This document shows positions 8,577 through 17,462 of a DNA stretch of 64,000 nucleotides, in pieces. The first letter of the stretch is position 1, and each line of letters begins with the position of its first letter. Below the pieces are notes generated by a model that did no database searches, was not told where the DNA came from, and saw only the letters and a list, made by a program, of their open reading frames with translations. Position numbers and translations under genes: made by a program. The DNA is taken from assembly GCA_050175155.1 (NCBI GenBank), contig JBFXJF010000010.1:13021-77020 (forward strand), read 5' to 3'. This stretch comes from JBFXJF01 sp050175155. Its GTDB lineage: Bacteria > Bacillota > Bacilli > Tepidibacillales > Tepidibacillaceae.

Positions 8577-10160
8577 CTAACCCCCTATCACTGTCAGTAA
8601 CGATTTTATTGTCATTTGTAAGGGTTCACTAAGTATTGCTGGATAAACCCCTATCAAAATGATAAAGCCTAATAATACGAATAATGGAATAACTTCAATT
8701 GAACGTATCTCTTTTACGTCCTTCAAGATATCAACAGTTTCTCCAAATGTAATTTTTAGTGTTGCACGTAAGAGATATGCTGTTGTAATTATTATTCCAA
8801 CTGTTGATATTGCAGCTAGTATTGGATGGTTTTGAAATAATCCTAAAAAAGTCATGAATTCACTAATGAAACCTGACATCCCTGGTAATCCAAGTGAGGC
8901 TAGCGCCCCTGCTAACAATATCCCGCTGGTAAAAGGCATAGTTTTTGCTAGTCCACCCAATTCTGCTAGTTTAGCTGTATGTGCACGATTGTATATGATA
9001 CCTACTATATAAAAGAATAGGGCTGATAACAATCCGTGTGAAACCATCTGAAAGATTGCTCCCTGAAACCCGAAGGTGTTCATAGATCCTAGTCCTAACA
9101 TGATAATTCCCATATGACTTATGCTTGAATAAACAATAACCATTTTAAAGTCCTTTTGAACAAACGCTAGAATTCCACCATAAAATAAGTTAATTATTCC
9201 TAGTATAATTATCAGTAAAGATAATGAACTGGTTATGTCAGGAAAGAAAGAATATTCTATTCTAAATAAACCATAAGCACCAATTTTTAATAGTACTCCA
9301 GATAGGATCATACTCATTGGAGGAGGTGCTTGATAATGTACCTTTAAAATCCAAGAATGAAAAGGGAATAATGGAAGCTTAATTCCAAATGCTACTAATA
9401 GTGCGAAAAAGACTCCGTATTTAAAAGTATCGGAAAACGCTGGTTCCCCTGTAATCTGTTCTATTACATAATAAGGTGAGTTACTATTAGTCAGATTGTA
9501 TATTATTGTACTAATATCGCTTGTAAATATGGTCATATTATTGGAATAGGTTGCTCCAGCATTAATAGTTAATGCAATAAATGCAACTAGCATTATCGCT
9601 GAACCTAATCCATTATAAATTAAAAATGTATATGCAGCCTTCTCTCTTTGTTCGAGCCCCCAAATACCAATGAGGAAAAACATTGTTATAAGAGTTATCT
9701 CGAAGAAAACAAAGAATAAAAATAAGTTCTGACATAAGAATACACCAAATAATCCCACTTGAAGTAGTGAAAAAAGTATGTAGTACTCTTTCCAACGCTT
9801 TTTAATCATGTTAGCAGCTGCGATAGCTGACATGCTAACAACTATTGTTGCCAATAAAATTAATGCAAGCGAAAGACCATCAACACCCATGCTGTATTTG
9901 AATTCTAAAATTGTTCCCCCAGAAGCTGTACCGTCTCCTAATGGTATCTCTATCCAACTTACATCTTCTAAAAATTGCATACCATCGATGTTAGGATTAA
10001 ATCCTGAGAAAAGCACTAATGCTAATATTAGTGGTATTAATGTAACTAAAATACCGATTAGTTTTACGGTTCCGACCCTGTTGCTTGGAACAAAAGCTAA
10101 AAGAATTACACCTAATAGTGGCGAGAAGGTAATGAGTGAAAGTAAACCGATAGATTCCAT
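8577..10160 (-). CDS. nuoM: NADH-quinone oxidoreductase subunit M
   Basis: This 527-residue antiporter-like subunit sits in the distal membrane arm of complex I. It shows the family signatures FFVFFEITLITMFFLIG and KLPLFPFHSWILKVHYQAP and has about 14 membrane helices. The ATG overlaps the nuoL stop by one base, which indicates translational coupling. It should act in proton translocation together with NuoL and NuoN. Confidence 0.95.
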   Translation of the reverse strand: MESIGLLSLITFSPLLGVILLAFVPSNRVGTVKLIGILVTLIPLILALVLFSGFNPNIDGMQFLEDVSWIEIPLGDGTASGGTILEFKYSMGVDGLSLALILLATIVVSMSAIAAANMIKKRWKEYYILFSLLQVGLFGVFLCQNLFLFFVFFEITLITMFFLIGIWGLEQREKAAYTFLIYNGLGSAIMLVAFIALTINAGATYSNNMTIFTSDISTIIYNLTNSNSPYYVIEQITGEPAFSDTFKYGVFFALLVAFGIKLPLFPFHSWILKVHYQAPPPMSMILSGVLLKIGAYGLFRIEYSFFPDITSSLSLLIIILGIINLFYGGILAFVQKDFKMVIVYSSISHMGIIMLGLGSMNTFGFQGAIFQMVSHGLLSALFFYIVGIIYNRAHTAKLAELGGLAKTMPFTSGILLAGALASLGLPGMSGFISEFMTFLGLFQNHPILAAISTVGIIITTAYLLRATLKITFGETVDILKDVKEIRSIEVIPLFVLLGFIILIGVYPAILSEPLQMTIKSLLTVIGG

Positions 10161-12001
10161 TAACTAAACAACCCCCTTGCCGCCAAGCTAACAAGTATTA
10201 TTACGATCCCAATCACTGTGACCAAACCATATGCTTGAACTTGACCATTTTGTAATTTTGAAGCAAATTTTCCTATACTAATAGAAATCGTTGTTGCTAA
10301 TTGCACAAGTCCTTCAATAATATATTTATCAAATAGAATTAAACCTTTACCAAATAGAACATATGGTGCAATTATTATAGTCTCGTATATTTCATCTACA
10401 TAATATTTATTATAAAGTAATTTGTGTGCACCTCTTGGTTCCGCTAAGCTAACTGCTCTTCCTCTACCAAATATTATGTACGCCAAACTAATCCCAGTTA
10501 CTGCAGCTAAGATTGATAATCCCATTATCCAACTTGGCGCGTGAACCTCTTCAGCAATTGTCCCCCCAGCACTAATCCAATGTCCAAAACCAAGGTACTC
10601 TATATATCCAGCAAATACAGCAAAAGTTGCCAATATGATCATAGGAATAGTCATGTTGCGTGGTGATTCGTGAACATGAACATTATGACGCGGTTTACCT
10701 GTAAATGTGAGAAAATATAAGCGGAACATATAAAAGGCTGTTATTGCAGCAGTAAATAATGCTAACCAGAACAGAAGAGTGTTCCCGCTTTCATATACAG
10801 AGGCTAAAATTAAGTCTTTTGAAAAGAATCCCGCCAATAAAGGGAAGCCTGAAATAGATAAAGCTCCTATTAAGAAAACTGCTCTAGTAATCTTCATCTC
10901 TTTACCAAGTCCACCCATTTCTTTAATGTTCTGCGTATGAACAGCATGAATTACACTACCCGCTGCCAAGAATAACAACGCCTTAAAGAATGCATGTGTG
11001 AAAAGATGAAAAACACCCGCTACATATCCTGCAGCTCCAAGAGCTAACATCATGTAGCCTAATTGAGAGACGGTCGAATATGCTAAAACTCTCTTAATAT
11101 CGTTTTGAACTAAGCCAATAGATGCTGCGAATATTGCCGTAAATCCACCAACAATTGCTACGACAAGCAATGCCGTTTCTGATGCTTCAAACAATGGATA
11201 AGTCCGAGCAACTAAGTAAACCCCCGCTGCTACCATTGTCGCAGCATGAATTAAAGCTGAAACTGGAGTAGGACCCTCCATAGCGTCCGGTAGCCAAGTA
11301 TGGAATGGAAATTGACCTGATTTACCCATTGCCCCGATAAAAATTAATATGGCCACAAGTGTTACAAAATTCGGATCAAGTAACCCTTGTCCAACCGCAT
11401 CAAATATTACTGCATAGTCAAAGGAGCCCACCTGCCAAAAAATAAGTGAAATACCAATTAGTATTCCTAAGTCAGCAATTCGTGTTACCATAAAAGCTTT
11501 TTTTGCAGCAGCTCTTGCTGAATCTTTAAAGAAATAAAAGCCAATTAGTAAAAATGATGTTGCACCCACTAGTTCCCAAAAGATATAAGCTTGTAACAAG
11601 TTCGGTGAAATAACAAGACTTAACATTGAGAATGTAAATAATGATAAGTAAGAATAAAAAACAGAGAATCTTTCATCATCGTGCATATATCCCATTGAAT
11701 AGACAAAAACCATTAAACTAATTGTTGTAACTATAAAAATCATTAGAGCATTTAATTCGTTAATCTCAAAACCTAATTTTAAAGATGTATCTCCAACTTT
11801 TAACCACTCTATTTCGTAAATATAGTTTCCTGTTTCTTGTACGAATTTTTGAATAAGAATAAGCAAGGAAACACTAAAAGAACTAAACATCGCTACAATT
11901 CCAATATAAGCTGCACCTACCTTGAGCCGGCGGCCAAATGCGACTAACAGCACGAAGGAGATGAAGGGGAAGAGTGGAACCAACCAAGCTAATTCAAACA
12001 T
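10160..12001 (-). CDS. nuoL: NADH-quinone oxidoreductase subunit L
   Basis: This 613-residue distal antiporter-like subunit of complex I carries the signatures LLQAYIFWELVGATSFLLIGFY (split by the usual acidic residue) and SGQFPFHTWLPDAMEGPTPVSAL. A C-terminal extension after about residue 500 fits the lateral helix that clamps the membrane arm. I place the start at the ATG (MFELAWLVPL) preceded by GGTGATTAT. An upstream in-frame codon at 12022 would add seven residues without a better ribosome site. It is 21 bp after nuoK. Confidence 0.95.
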   Translation of the reverse strand: MFELAWLVPLFPFISFVLLVAFGRRLKVGAAYIGIVAMFSSFSVSLLILIQKFVQETGNYIYEIEWLKVGDTSLKLGFEINELNALMIFIVTTISLMVFVYSMGYMHDDERFSVFYSYLSLFTFSMLSLVISPNLLQAYIFWELVGATSFLLIGFYFFKDSARAAAKKAFMVTRIADLGILIGISLIFWQVGSFDYAVIFDAVGQGLLDPNFVTLVAILIFIGAMGKSGQFPFHTWLPDAMEGPTPVSALIHAATMVAAGVYLVARTYPLFEASETALLVVAIVGGFTAIFAASIGLVQNDIKRVLAYSTVSQLGYMMLALGAAGYVAGVFHLFTHAFFKALLFLAAGSVIHAVHTQNIKEMGGLGKEMKITRAVFLIGALSISGFPLLAGFFSKDLILASVYESGNTLLFWLALFTAAITAFYMFRLYFLTFTGKPRHNVHVHESPRNMTIPMIILATFAVFAGYIEYLGFGHWISAGGTIAEEVHAPSWIMGLSILAAVTGISLAYIIFGRGRAVSLAEPRGAHKLLYNKYYVDEIYETIIIAPYVLFGKGLILFDKYIIEGLVQLATTISISIGKFASKLQNGQVQAYGLVTVIGIVIILVSLAARGLFS

Positions 12002-12022
12002 ATAATCACCATTCCTTCTCAA

Positions 12023-12331
12023 TTATCGCTTCATAATATCCATTTCGTTGACATTAATAGTATCCTTGTTACGAAAGAGCAATATCAATATTGCTAGTCC
12101 TACCGCTGCTTCTACTGCTGCTACTGTAATTGTAAATATCGTAAATATTTGTCCTGATATGTTAGCATATAGTCCATATTTTGAAAACGCCACTAGATTA
12201 ATATTCGCAGCATTTAACATTAGTTCAATTGATAGTAGGACAATTATACCGTTTCTTTTAAATAAAACTCCAAATATACCTAGAGAGAACAATATTGCTC
12301 CTACAGCTAAATATGCATTTAAAGGTACCAC
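12023..12331 (-). CDS. nuoK: NADH-quinone oxidoreductase subunit K
   Basis: This 102-residue protein has three membrane helices and is homologous to MrpC. It carries the conserved membrane glutamates in LLSIELMLNAANINLVAFS and VAAVEAAVGLAI, which belong to the hydrophilic axis linking the quinone site to the antiporter subunits. Its start overlaps the nuoJ stop by one base. Length and helices fit the family. Confidence 0.95.
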   Translation of the reverse strand: MVPLNAYLAVGAILFSLGIFGVLFKRNGIIVLLSIELMLNAANINLVAFSKYGLYANISGQIFTIFTITVAAVEAAVGLAILILLFRNKDTINVNEMDIMKR

Positions 12332-12828
12332 TATTCTTCACTCTCCTTTTTTGCTAGTACAACCGCCCCAACCAAAGCAACTAATAAAAGTACTGATGCT
12401 GCTTCAAAAGGGATTACATATTCGGTAAATACTTTCATACCGATCGTCCTTATATTATTTTCATCAAAACTTGTAGTTACGCTTGGCCAGCTAGTATTAT
12501 AAATGCCGTAAAATATAAATCCTCCTAGTATTACAGCTCCTAAAAGCGCAAAGATTGTGTGTCCCTTTCTCCTTATCCTATCCTCGCGATGTTGGTTAGT
12601 CATCATTACTCCTAATGCCATCATAATTGTTATCGCGCCAGCATATATAAGGATTTGAACAAATGCTAAAAATTCAGCATTTAATATTACGAAAAATCCA
12701 GCAACTCCAAGAAAAGTTAATCCCATTGAGAGAACCATATGAATTACTTTTGTAAGATTTATTACTAATACTCCACCAGTAATCGTCATTAGGGCAAATA
12801 TGAAGAAAGCTATATGTTCCCCTGTCAT
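12331..12828 (-). CDS. nuoJ: NADH-quinone oxidoreductase subunit J
   Basis: This 165-residue membrane subunit of complex I has about five helices. The conserved FVQILIYAGAITIMMALGVMM segment marks the third helix, which undergoes the pi-bulge conformational change in the family. It overlaps nuoI and nuoK by one base on each side, as expected for a tightly coupled operon. Confidence 0.93.
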   Translation of the reverse strand: MTGEHIAFFIFALMTITGGVLVINLTKVIHMVLSMGLTFLGVAGFFVILNAEFLAFVQILIYAGAITIMMALGVMMTNQHREDRIRRKGHTIFALLGAVILGGFIFYGIYNTSWPSVTTSFDENNIRTIGMKVFTEYVIPFEAASVLLLVALVGAVVLAKKESEE

Positions 12829-13250
12829 TATTTGTTTGCCCTCCTAACATTTTCATTATTATTTTCTAACCAATTAATATTTTTCAATAGTTTTTCTTTA
12901 CTGTATACTGCTAATTCAAAGTTATTTGTCATCTGTATAGCATCTGTAGGACAAACCTCTGTACACAAATCACAAAGTATACAAAGTCCAAAGTTTATAT
13001 CATATGTGTCTAAGACTTTTCCTTTTTTCTCTGGATCTGGATTCGGCTTACCTGTTAGTGATATACAGCCAGTAGGGCAAATTTTCACACATTGATTGCA
13101 AACAATACATTTTTCTGAATCTAAATAATGTATCCCTCTAAATCTGTCAGGTTGTATTATCTTTTCATCAGGATACTGACTTGTTACCTTTGGTTTAAAT
13201 AAGTATTTAAAGGTAATTCCTAATCCAGCTAGTAGATGTTTTCCCCACAT
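12828..13250 (-). CDS. nuoI: NADH-quinone oxidoreductase subunit I (2x[4Fe-4S])
   Basis: This 140-residue ferredoxin-like subunit shows two intact CxxCxxCxxxCP motifs, CIVCNQCVKICP and CILCDLCTEVCP, which bind clusters N6a and N6b. These pass electrons towards the NuoB cluster at the quinone site. It lies in the peripheral arm. Because NuoE, F and G are absent from the operon, NuoI is the likely entry point for electrons from an external donor. It lies 17 bp after nuoH. Confidence 0.95.
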   Translation of the reverse strand: MWGKHLLAGLGITFKYLFKPKVTSQYPDEKIIQPDRFRGIHYLDSEKCIVCNQCVKICPTGCISLTGKPNPDPEKKGKVLDTYDINFGLCILCDLCTEVCPTDAIQMTNNFELAVYSKEKLLKNINWLENNNENVRRANK

Positions 13251-13267
13251 GTTATCTCACCCCAATT

Positions 13268-14266
13268 CTAAAATACATTAAGTGTCTTAAGTACTGCAGT
13301 TAGTAAGACATTAAATAAGGCTAATGGAATAAGTACTTTCCATGCGAAACCCATTAGTTGATCTATTCGAACACGTGGGAATGTAGCCCTAACCCAGAAT
13401 AAGTAAAAAACTAATAATAAAAACTTTAGAATAAACCAAATTATTCCTGGAATAAAGTCTAATCCGAAAGGAGCATCCCATCCACCCAAAAACAATACGG
13501 TCATTAAACTCGATAATGCAAAAATATACGAATATTCCGTTAGCATAAAGAATGCCCAGCGAAATCCACTGTATTCAACAAAATAACCTGCAACAAGTTC
13601 ATTCTCAGCTTCTGGTAAGTCAAAAGGTGTACGATTTAACTCTGCGTTCCCTGCAATTATAAAGACAACAAAAGCTAAAAATTGCGGGAAAATATTCCAC
13701 ATACCATCTTGTTGAGCATGAACTATATCAATTAAGTTCAGGCTTCCTGTCATTAAAACGATTCCTAAAAAGGAAAGAATTAATGGAACTTCATAACTAA
13801 GCATATGAGCAACTGAACGCATTCCGCCCATAATTGCATATTTATTGTTTGAGGACCAACCTGCTAATAGTATTCCCGTTATTGTCAAGCTTGATAAAGC
13901 CCCATAATATAAGAGTCCAACATTATTATTAGCAAAATAAAGATTTTCAGAGAATGGAATTATTGCAAGTATTGCAAAAGCTGGTGAAAATGCAATAATT
14001 GGTGCTAGATAAAATAAAAACTTATCTGCTTTTTTAGGAATAATATCTTCCTTAAGTAACAGCTTAAGAACATCTGCTGGACTTTGTAGTAAACCCTTAT
14101 ATCCTACTCTGTTTGGACCATTACGAACCTGCATCCAACCAAGAACCTTACGCTCGAAATATAAGGCATACATTACAAAAACCAAAAGTATTCCTAATAG
14201 TAATGCCGCAAGTATTGTTACAATTATTAAATTCAACCAGGAAAAAGATTGACTTAGAATTTCCAT
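13268..14266 (-). CDS. nuoH: NADH-quinone oxidoreductase subunit H
   Basis: This 332-residue membrane subunit of about eight helices forms the quinone access chamber together with NuoB and NuoD. Characteristic segments are ERKVLGWMQVRNGPNRVGYKG (N-terminal amphipathic region, ends trimmed) and ELNRTPFDLPEAENELVAGY. It overlaps nuoD by one base. Confidence 0.95.
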   Translation of the reverse strand: MEILSQSFSWLNLIIVTILAALLLGILLVFVMYALYFERKVLGWMQVRNGPNRVGYKGLLQSPADVLKLLLKEDIIPKKADKFLFYLAPIIAFSPAFAILAIIPFSENLYFANNNVGLLYYGALSSLTITGILLAGWSSNNKYAIMGGMRSVAHMLSYEVPLILSFLGIVLMTGSLNLIDIVHAQQDGMWNIFPQFLAFVVFIIAGNAELNRTPFDLPEAENELVAGYFVEYSGFRWAFFMLTEYSYIFALSSLMTVLFLGGWDAPFGLDFIPGIIWFILKFLLLVFYLFWVRATFPRVRIDQLMGFAWKVLIPLALFNVLLTAVLKTLNVF

Positions 14267-15366
14267 TAGGCATCAACCTCCCCTAATACGATATCTATTG
14301 CTCCTAAAATAGGGGGTATGTCAGCTACTGTTTTTCCAACTAAAAGTGACTCTAATATCTGTAAATTCACAAAGGAAGGTCTTCTAAAATGAAGACGGTA
14401 TGGCTTGTCTTTTCCTTTACTAACTAGATGAACTCCTAATTCGCCTTTAGAGGATTCGATTCTGGTATAAACCTCTCCTTCTTGTGGTCTTAGAAGCTTT
14501 GGTACCTTTGCCATAATATCCCCTTCGGGTATCTGTTCTATAGCTTGCTCTATTATTTTCAATGATTGTTCTATTTCATTCATGCGCACATTATATCTAT
14601 CAATTATTGCGCCTTCTTCTCCAACTGGTATATCAAAATCAAAACGATCATAGACAGAGTAAGTTTGGTTCTTACGAACATCAAATTTAACACCAGTTCC
14701 ACGCAAGTTAGGACCAGAAATACCATAGTTTATAGCAGTAGGTCCGTCATATACGCCAATCTCCCTTATTCTAGCTCTAAAAATCTCGTTTTTTGTAACT
14801 AATGTATGGTAATCCTTTAATTTCTCACGCATTTCAGGAATAAAAGCATTAGCTTTCTCTAACCAACCTTCTGGGGCGTCCCACTTAACCCCTCCAACTC
14901 TCATATAGTTAAAGGTCATTCTAGCTCCGGATAATTCATTTAATAGACGCATTATAATTTCACGGTCACGAAATGCCCAGACAAATGGTGTAGTAGCTCC
15001 TAAATCTAATACGAACGTTCCCCACCATACTAGATGACTACAAATACGACTAAATTCCATTGCAATAACCCTTAAATATTCAGCACGTTCAGGTACTTCT
15101 ATACCCATTAGTGTCTCTACTGCATAAACTAATGAGTAGTTATTTAACATTGATGATAGGTAATCTAGGCGGTCAGTATATGGGATTATTTGTGTGTAAT
15201 TAAGATCTTCAACTATTTTTTCTGTCCCACGATGCAAGTATCCTAATATAGATGTAGCTTCTTTAATCTCTTCCCCATCTACCTTTACGACAACTCGAAA
15301 AACTCCATGAGTACTTGGATGATGAGGACCGATGTTTAAAATCATCTCTTCTGTACGTAATCCCAT
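14266..15366 (-). CDS. nuoD: NADH-quinone oxidoreductase subunit D
   Basis: This 366-residue subunit of the hydrogenase large-subunit fold lines the quinone-binding site. The N-terminal NIGPHHPSTHGVFR motif contains the His expected to contact the quinone headgroup, and RPSFVNLQ appears near the C terminus. The hydrogenase Ni-binding cysteines are absent, as in true complex I. It lies 4 bp after nuoC and is not fused to it, unlike E. coli NuoCD. Confidence 0.95.
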   Translation of the reverse strand: MGLRTEEMILNIGPHHPSTHGVFRVVVKVDGEEIKEATSILGYLHRGTEKIVEDLNYTQIIPYTDRLDYLSSMLNNYSLVYAVETLMGIEVPERAEYLRVIAMEFSRICSHLVWWGTFVLDLGATTPFVWAFRDREIIMRLLNELSGARMTFNYMRVGGVKWDAPEGWLEKANAFIPEMREKLKDYHTLVTKNEIFRARIREIGVYDGPTAINYGISGPNLRGTGVKFDVRKNQTYSVYDRFDFDIPVGEEGAIIDRYNVRMNEIEQSLKIIEQAIEQIPEGDIMAKVPKLLRPQEGEVYTRIESSKGELGVHLVSKGKDKPYRLHFRRPSFVNLQILESLLVGKTVADIPPILGAIDIVLGEVDA

Positions 15367-15370
15367 TTAA

Positions 15371-15871
15371 CTACACCTCCTCTTCAGGTTGAACATAATC
15401 TTTTCTAAGTGGATGACCAACCCAATTCTCGCTAAGTAAAATACGAGTTACTTTTCTTCCACTAAAATCAATTCCTAATAAATCGTATGCTTCTCTCTCC
15501 TGCCAATCGGCAGCTTTCCATATATCTAATACTGAGGGCACACTTCCTCCCTCATGCTCTGTTGCTATTTTAATTGCTAAATAATCATCACGGTCGTAAG
15601 AATATAGATGATAAATAACTTCCATATAATCTTCATAATCAATACCAGAAAGATTCATAAGATAATTAAATTTCATTTGTTGATTATCTCTTATAATTAA
15701 TGCAACATCATGCCAGTAAGCTTTATCAATTATTAATGTAGGCAGATGAAAATTAACTACATTTATGTAACTTTCTTTAATTGCTTTCTCTGATACTTCC
15801 ATTGTAATAATCTCAACATATTTATCTAATATAGACTGCTTCGGAGAAGGTACAATTTTTTCATCACTCAT
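15371..15871 (-). CDS. nuoC: NADH-quinone oxidoreductase subunit C
   Basis: This 166-residue peripheral-arm subunit is the 30-kDa homologue. The family signature is visible as WKAADWQEREAYDLLGIDF and is followed by LLSENWVGHPLRKDY. It has no cofactor and has a structural role next to NuoD. The start overlaps the nuoB end by 8 bp. Confidence 0.93.
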   Translation of the reverse strand: MSDEKIVPSPKQSILDKYVEIITMEVSEKAIKESYINVVNFHLPTLIIDKAYWHDVALIIRDNQQMKFNYLMNLSGIDYEDYMEVIYHLYSYDRDDYLAIKIATEHEGGSVPSVLDIWKAADWQEREAYDLLGIDFSGRKVTRILLSENWVGHPLRKDYVQPEEEV

Positions 15872-16382
15872 TTTCTATCGTTACCTTCTTCCCAGTTTTG
15901 GCTTCATAACGAATCTTTTCTTGTAGCTTATTAAGACCGAAAATAAGTGATGCTGGCGTAGGTGGGCATCCCGGTACATATACATCAACGGGAATTAATT
16001 TATCTACTCCATTAACTACATTATATGAATTCACATATGGCCCACCAGCAATAGCACATGAACCCATCGCTATAACCCATTTCGGTTCAGACATTTGATC
16101 ATATAAGCGTTTGACTACTGGTGCCATTTTTTTGGTAACTGTTCCAGCAACTATCATTACGTCTGCTTGACGAGGTGATGCTCTAAATATTATACCAAAT
16201 CTGTCCAAGTCATAATGAGCTGCACCGGCCTCCATCATTTCTATGGCACAACATGCAAGCCCAAATCCTAATGGCCATAAGGAATTACTTCTAGCCCAAG
16301 CTTTTAGTTGTTCAAGTGTAGTAAATAAAATACTTCTGCTTAGTTCCTCTTCTTCTTGTTTTAGGATATCTGCTTCTACCAT
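15864..16382 (-). CDS. nuoB: NADH-quinone oxidoreductase subunit B (cluster N2)
   Basis: This subunit of about 172 residues binds the terminal [4Fe-4S] cluster N2 through the adjacent cysteines in GLACCAIEMM, the cysteine in GSCAIAGG and the cysteine in PGCPPTP. All are present. I choose the ATG at 16382 (MVEADILKQ), preceded by GAAGAAGG and overlapping the nuoA stop (ATGGTAG). An in-frame ATG at 16403 would add seven residues. Confidence 0.95.
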   Translation of the reverse strand: MVEADILKQEEEELSRSILFTTLEQLKAWARSNSLWPLGFGLACCAIEMMEAGAAHYDLDRFGIIFRASPRQADVMIVAGTVTKKMAPVVKRLYDQMSEPKWVIAMGSCAIAGGPYVNSYNVVNGVDKLIPVDVYVPGCPPTPASLIFGLNKLQEKIRYEAKTGKKVTIENE

Positions 16383-16753
16383 GTGAACACCTTCTTCTTC
16401 CAAGCGTATGCAAGTCCAATAATAAGCATAAATATAAAGATTACCATTTCTATTAGGGCAAAAGCACTTAATTTACTTAAATCATCAAAAGCAACTGCCC
16501 ATGGATAAAGGAAAACTGCCTCAACGTCAAAAACTACAAATAAAAGAGCATATAAGTAATATCTGACATTAAATTGCACCCTAGCATCTCCAGTAGGTTC
16601 GATACCACTTTCGTAAGTAGTAATTTTACTCTCTGTTGGATTGCTAGGTCGTAAAAAACGAGCTACTATTTCGATTGCTATGAGTGGTAGTAATATACCT
16701 ATCATTATAAAAATTGCCATGCTTATATAACTATTACTATAAAGTTGTTCCAT
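16376..16753 (-). CDS. nuoA: NADH-quinone oxidoreductase subunit A
   Basis: This 125-residue subunit has three membrane helices and the conserved loop TTYESGIEPTGDARVQFNVR followed by YLYALLFVVFDVEAVFLYPWA (shown here in two pieces). The loop reaches the quinone cavity. The start MEQLYSNS at 16753 is preceded by GGAGG at 10 bp. The open frame continues 50 codons upstream without a ribosome site. It is the first gene of the nuo operon, about 270 bp after atpC. Confidence 0.93.
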   Translation of the reverse strand: MEQLYSNSYISMAIFIMIGILLPLIAIEIVARFLRPSNPTESKITTYESGIEPTGDARVQFNVRYYLYALLFVVFDVEAVFLYPWAVAFDDLSKLSAFALIEMVIFIFMLIIGLAYAWKKKVFTW

Positions 16754-16926
16754 AGACACTTTCCCTCCATCCTTTTTTAATCTCAATATATTGGTATAGA
16801 AGTATATTCCCCAACTAGTTAAAATAATAAATGTATTATTGTATTTTATAATATTAAAAATTAATTTTCCAGACAAATTTTTATTATCTTTTAAATATTC
16901 CAAATTTTCTTACTATTAAATTAATA

Positions 16927-17005
16927 ATACCCCCACTTATAAACACGCTCAACAGTAACCACTAATCTCGGTTTTCTGTCTTTTTATGCCTAAAGGTGGG
17001 GGTAT
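16927..17005 (-). other. Long-loop 10-bp inverted repeat between atpC and nuoA
   Basis: ATACCCCCAC (16927-16936) pairs perfectly with GTGGGGGTAT (16996-17005) across a 59-nt AT-rich loop. No T tract follows on either strand, so it is not a standard terminator. It may partially terminate, process or stabilise a joint atp-nuo transcript. The role is not determinable from sequence. Confidence 0.6.
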
Positions 17006-17021
17006 CGTTTTAATGTAATTC

Positions 17022-17426
17022 CTATTTTTTTTCTGCCACGTTAATACGGTTAAGTGCACGTTGAAGTGCAAGCTCCACTCTCTTAACATCCAAATCCTCG
17101 TCGCTTTTATTAGCCAAACGTTTTTCTGCTCGTTCTTTCGCTTTTTGAGCACGTTCAAGATCAATGTTTTCAGGAAATTCTGCAGTTTCAGCTAAGATAA
17201 CTGCTTTATTGTTCCCTACTTCAAAAAACCCTCCACCAATTGCAACATTTAGTTCCAAGCCATCTTTTTTAATCTTAACAACAGATATTACTAATGGTGT
17301 TGCTAAGGGAGCATGGTTAGGTAGAATACCTATTTCCCCTAATTCACCCTTAACTATAACCATGTTAACATCCTCGCTATACACTTTACGCTCTGGTGTA
17401 ACTATTTCTAATCTAATAGTACTCAT
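17022..17426 (-). CDS. atpC: ATP synthase F1 epsilon subunit
   Basis: This 134-residue central-stalk subunit has an N-terminal beta sandwich (GELGEIGILPNHAPLATPL is diagnostic) and a C-terminal helical hairpin rich in Arg/Lys/Glu that can inhibit ATP hydrolysis. The start MSTIRLEIVTPE is chosen because AAGG precedes it and the family begins here. An upstream in-frame codon adds ten residues. It is the last gene of the atp operon. Confidence 0.95.
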   Translation of the reverse strand: MSTIRLEIVTPERKVYSEDVNMVIVKGELGEIGILPNHAPLATPLVISVVKIKKDGLELNVAIGGGFFEVGNNKAVILAETAEFPENIDLERAQKAKERAEKRLANKSDEDLDVKRVELALQRALNRINVAEKK

Positions 17427-17462
17427 TAATTCATCCTTCCCTTCTTCAAGGGTCAATAACTT

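Noticed and set aside
9808..10167. 119-codon plus-strand open frame opposite nuoM
   Set aside because: It is antisense to a conserved complex I gene, with low-complexity Ser/Pro/Thr composition and no ribosome site.
16949..17164. Minus-strand open frame of 71 codons over the atpC end and the hairpin
   Set aside because: It overlaps atpC in another frame, has no recognisable domain, and its composition follows the atpC codons.
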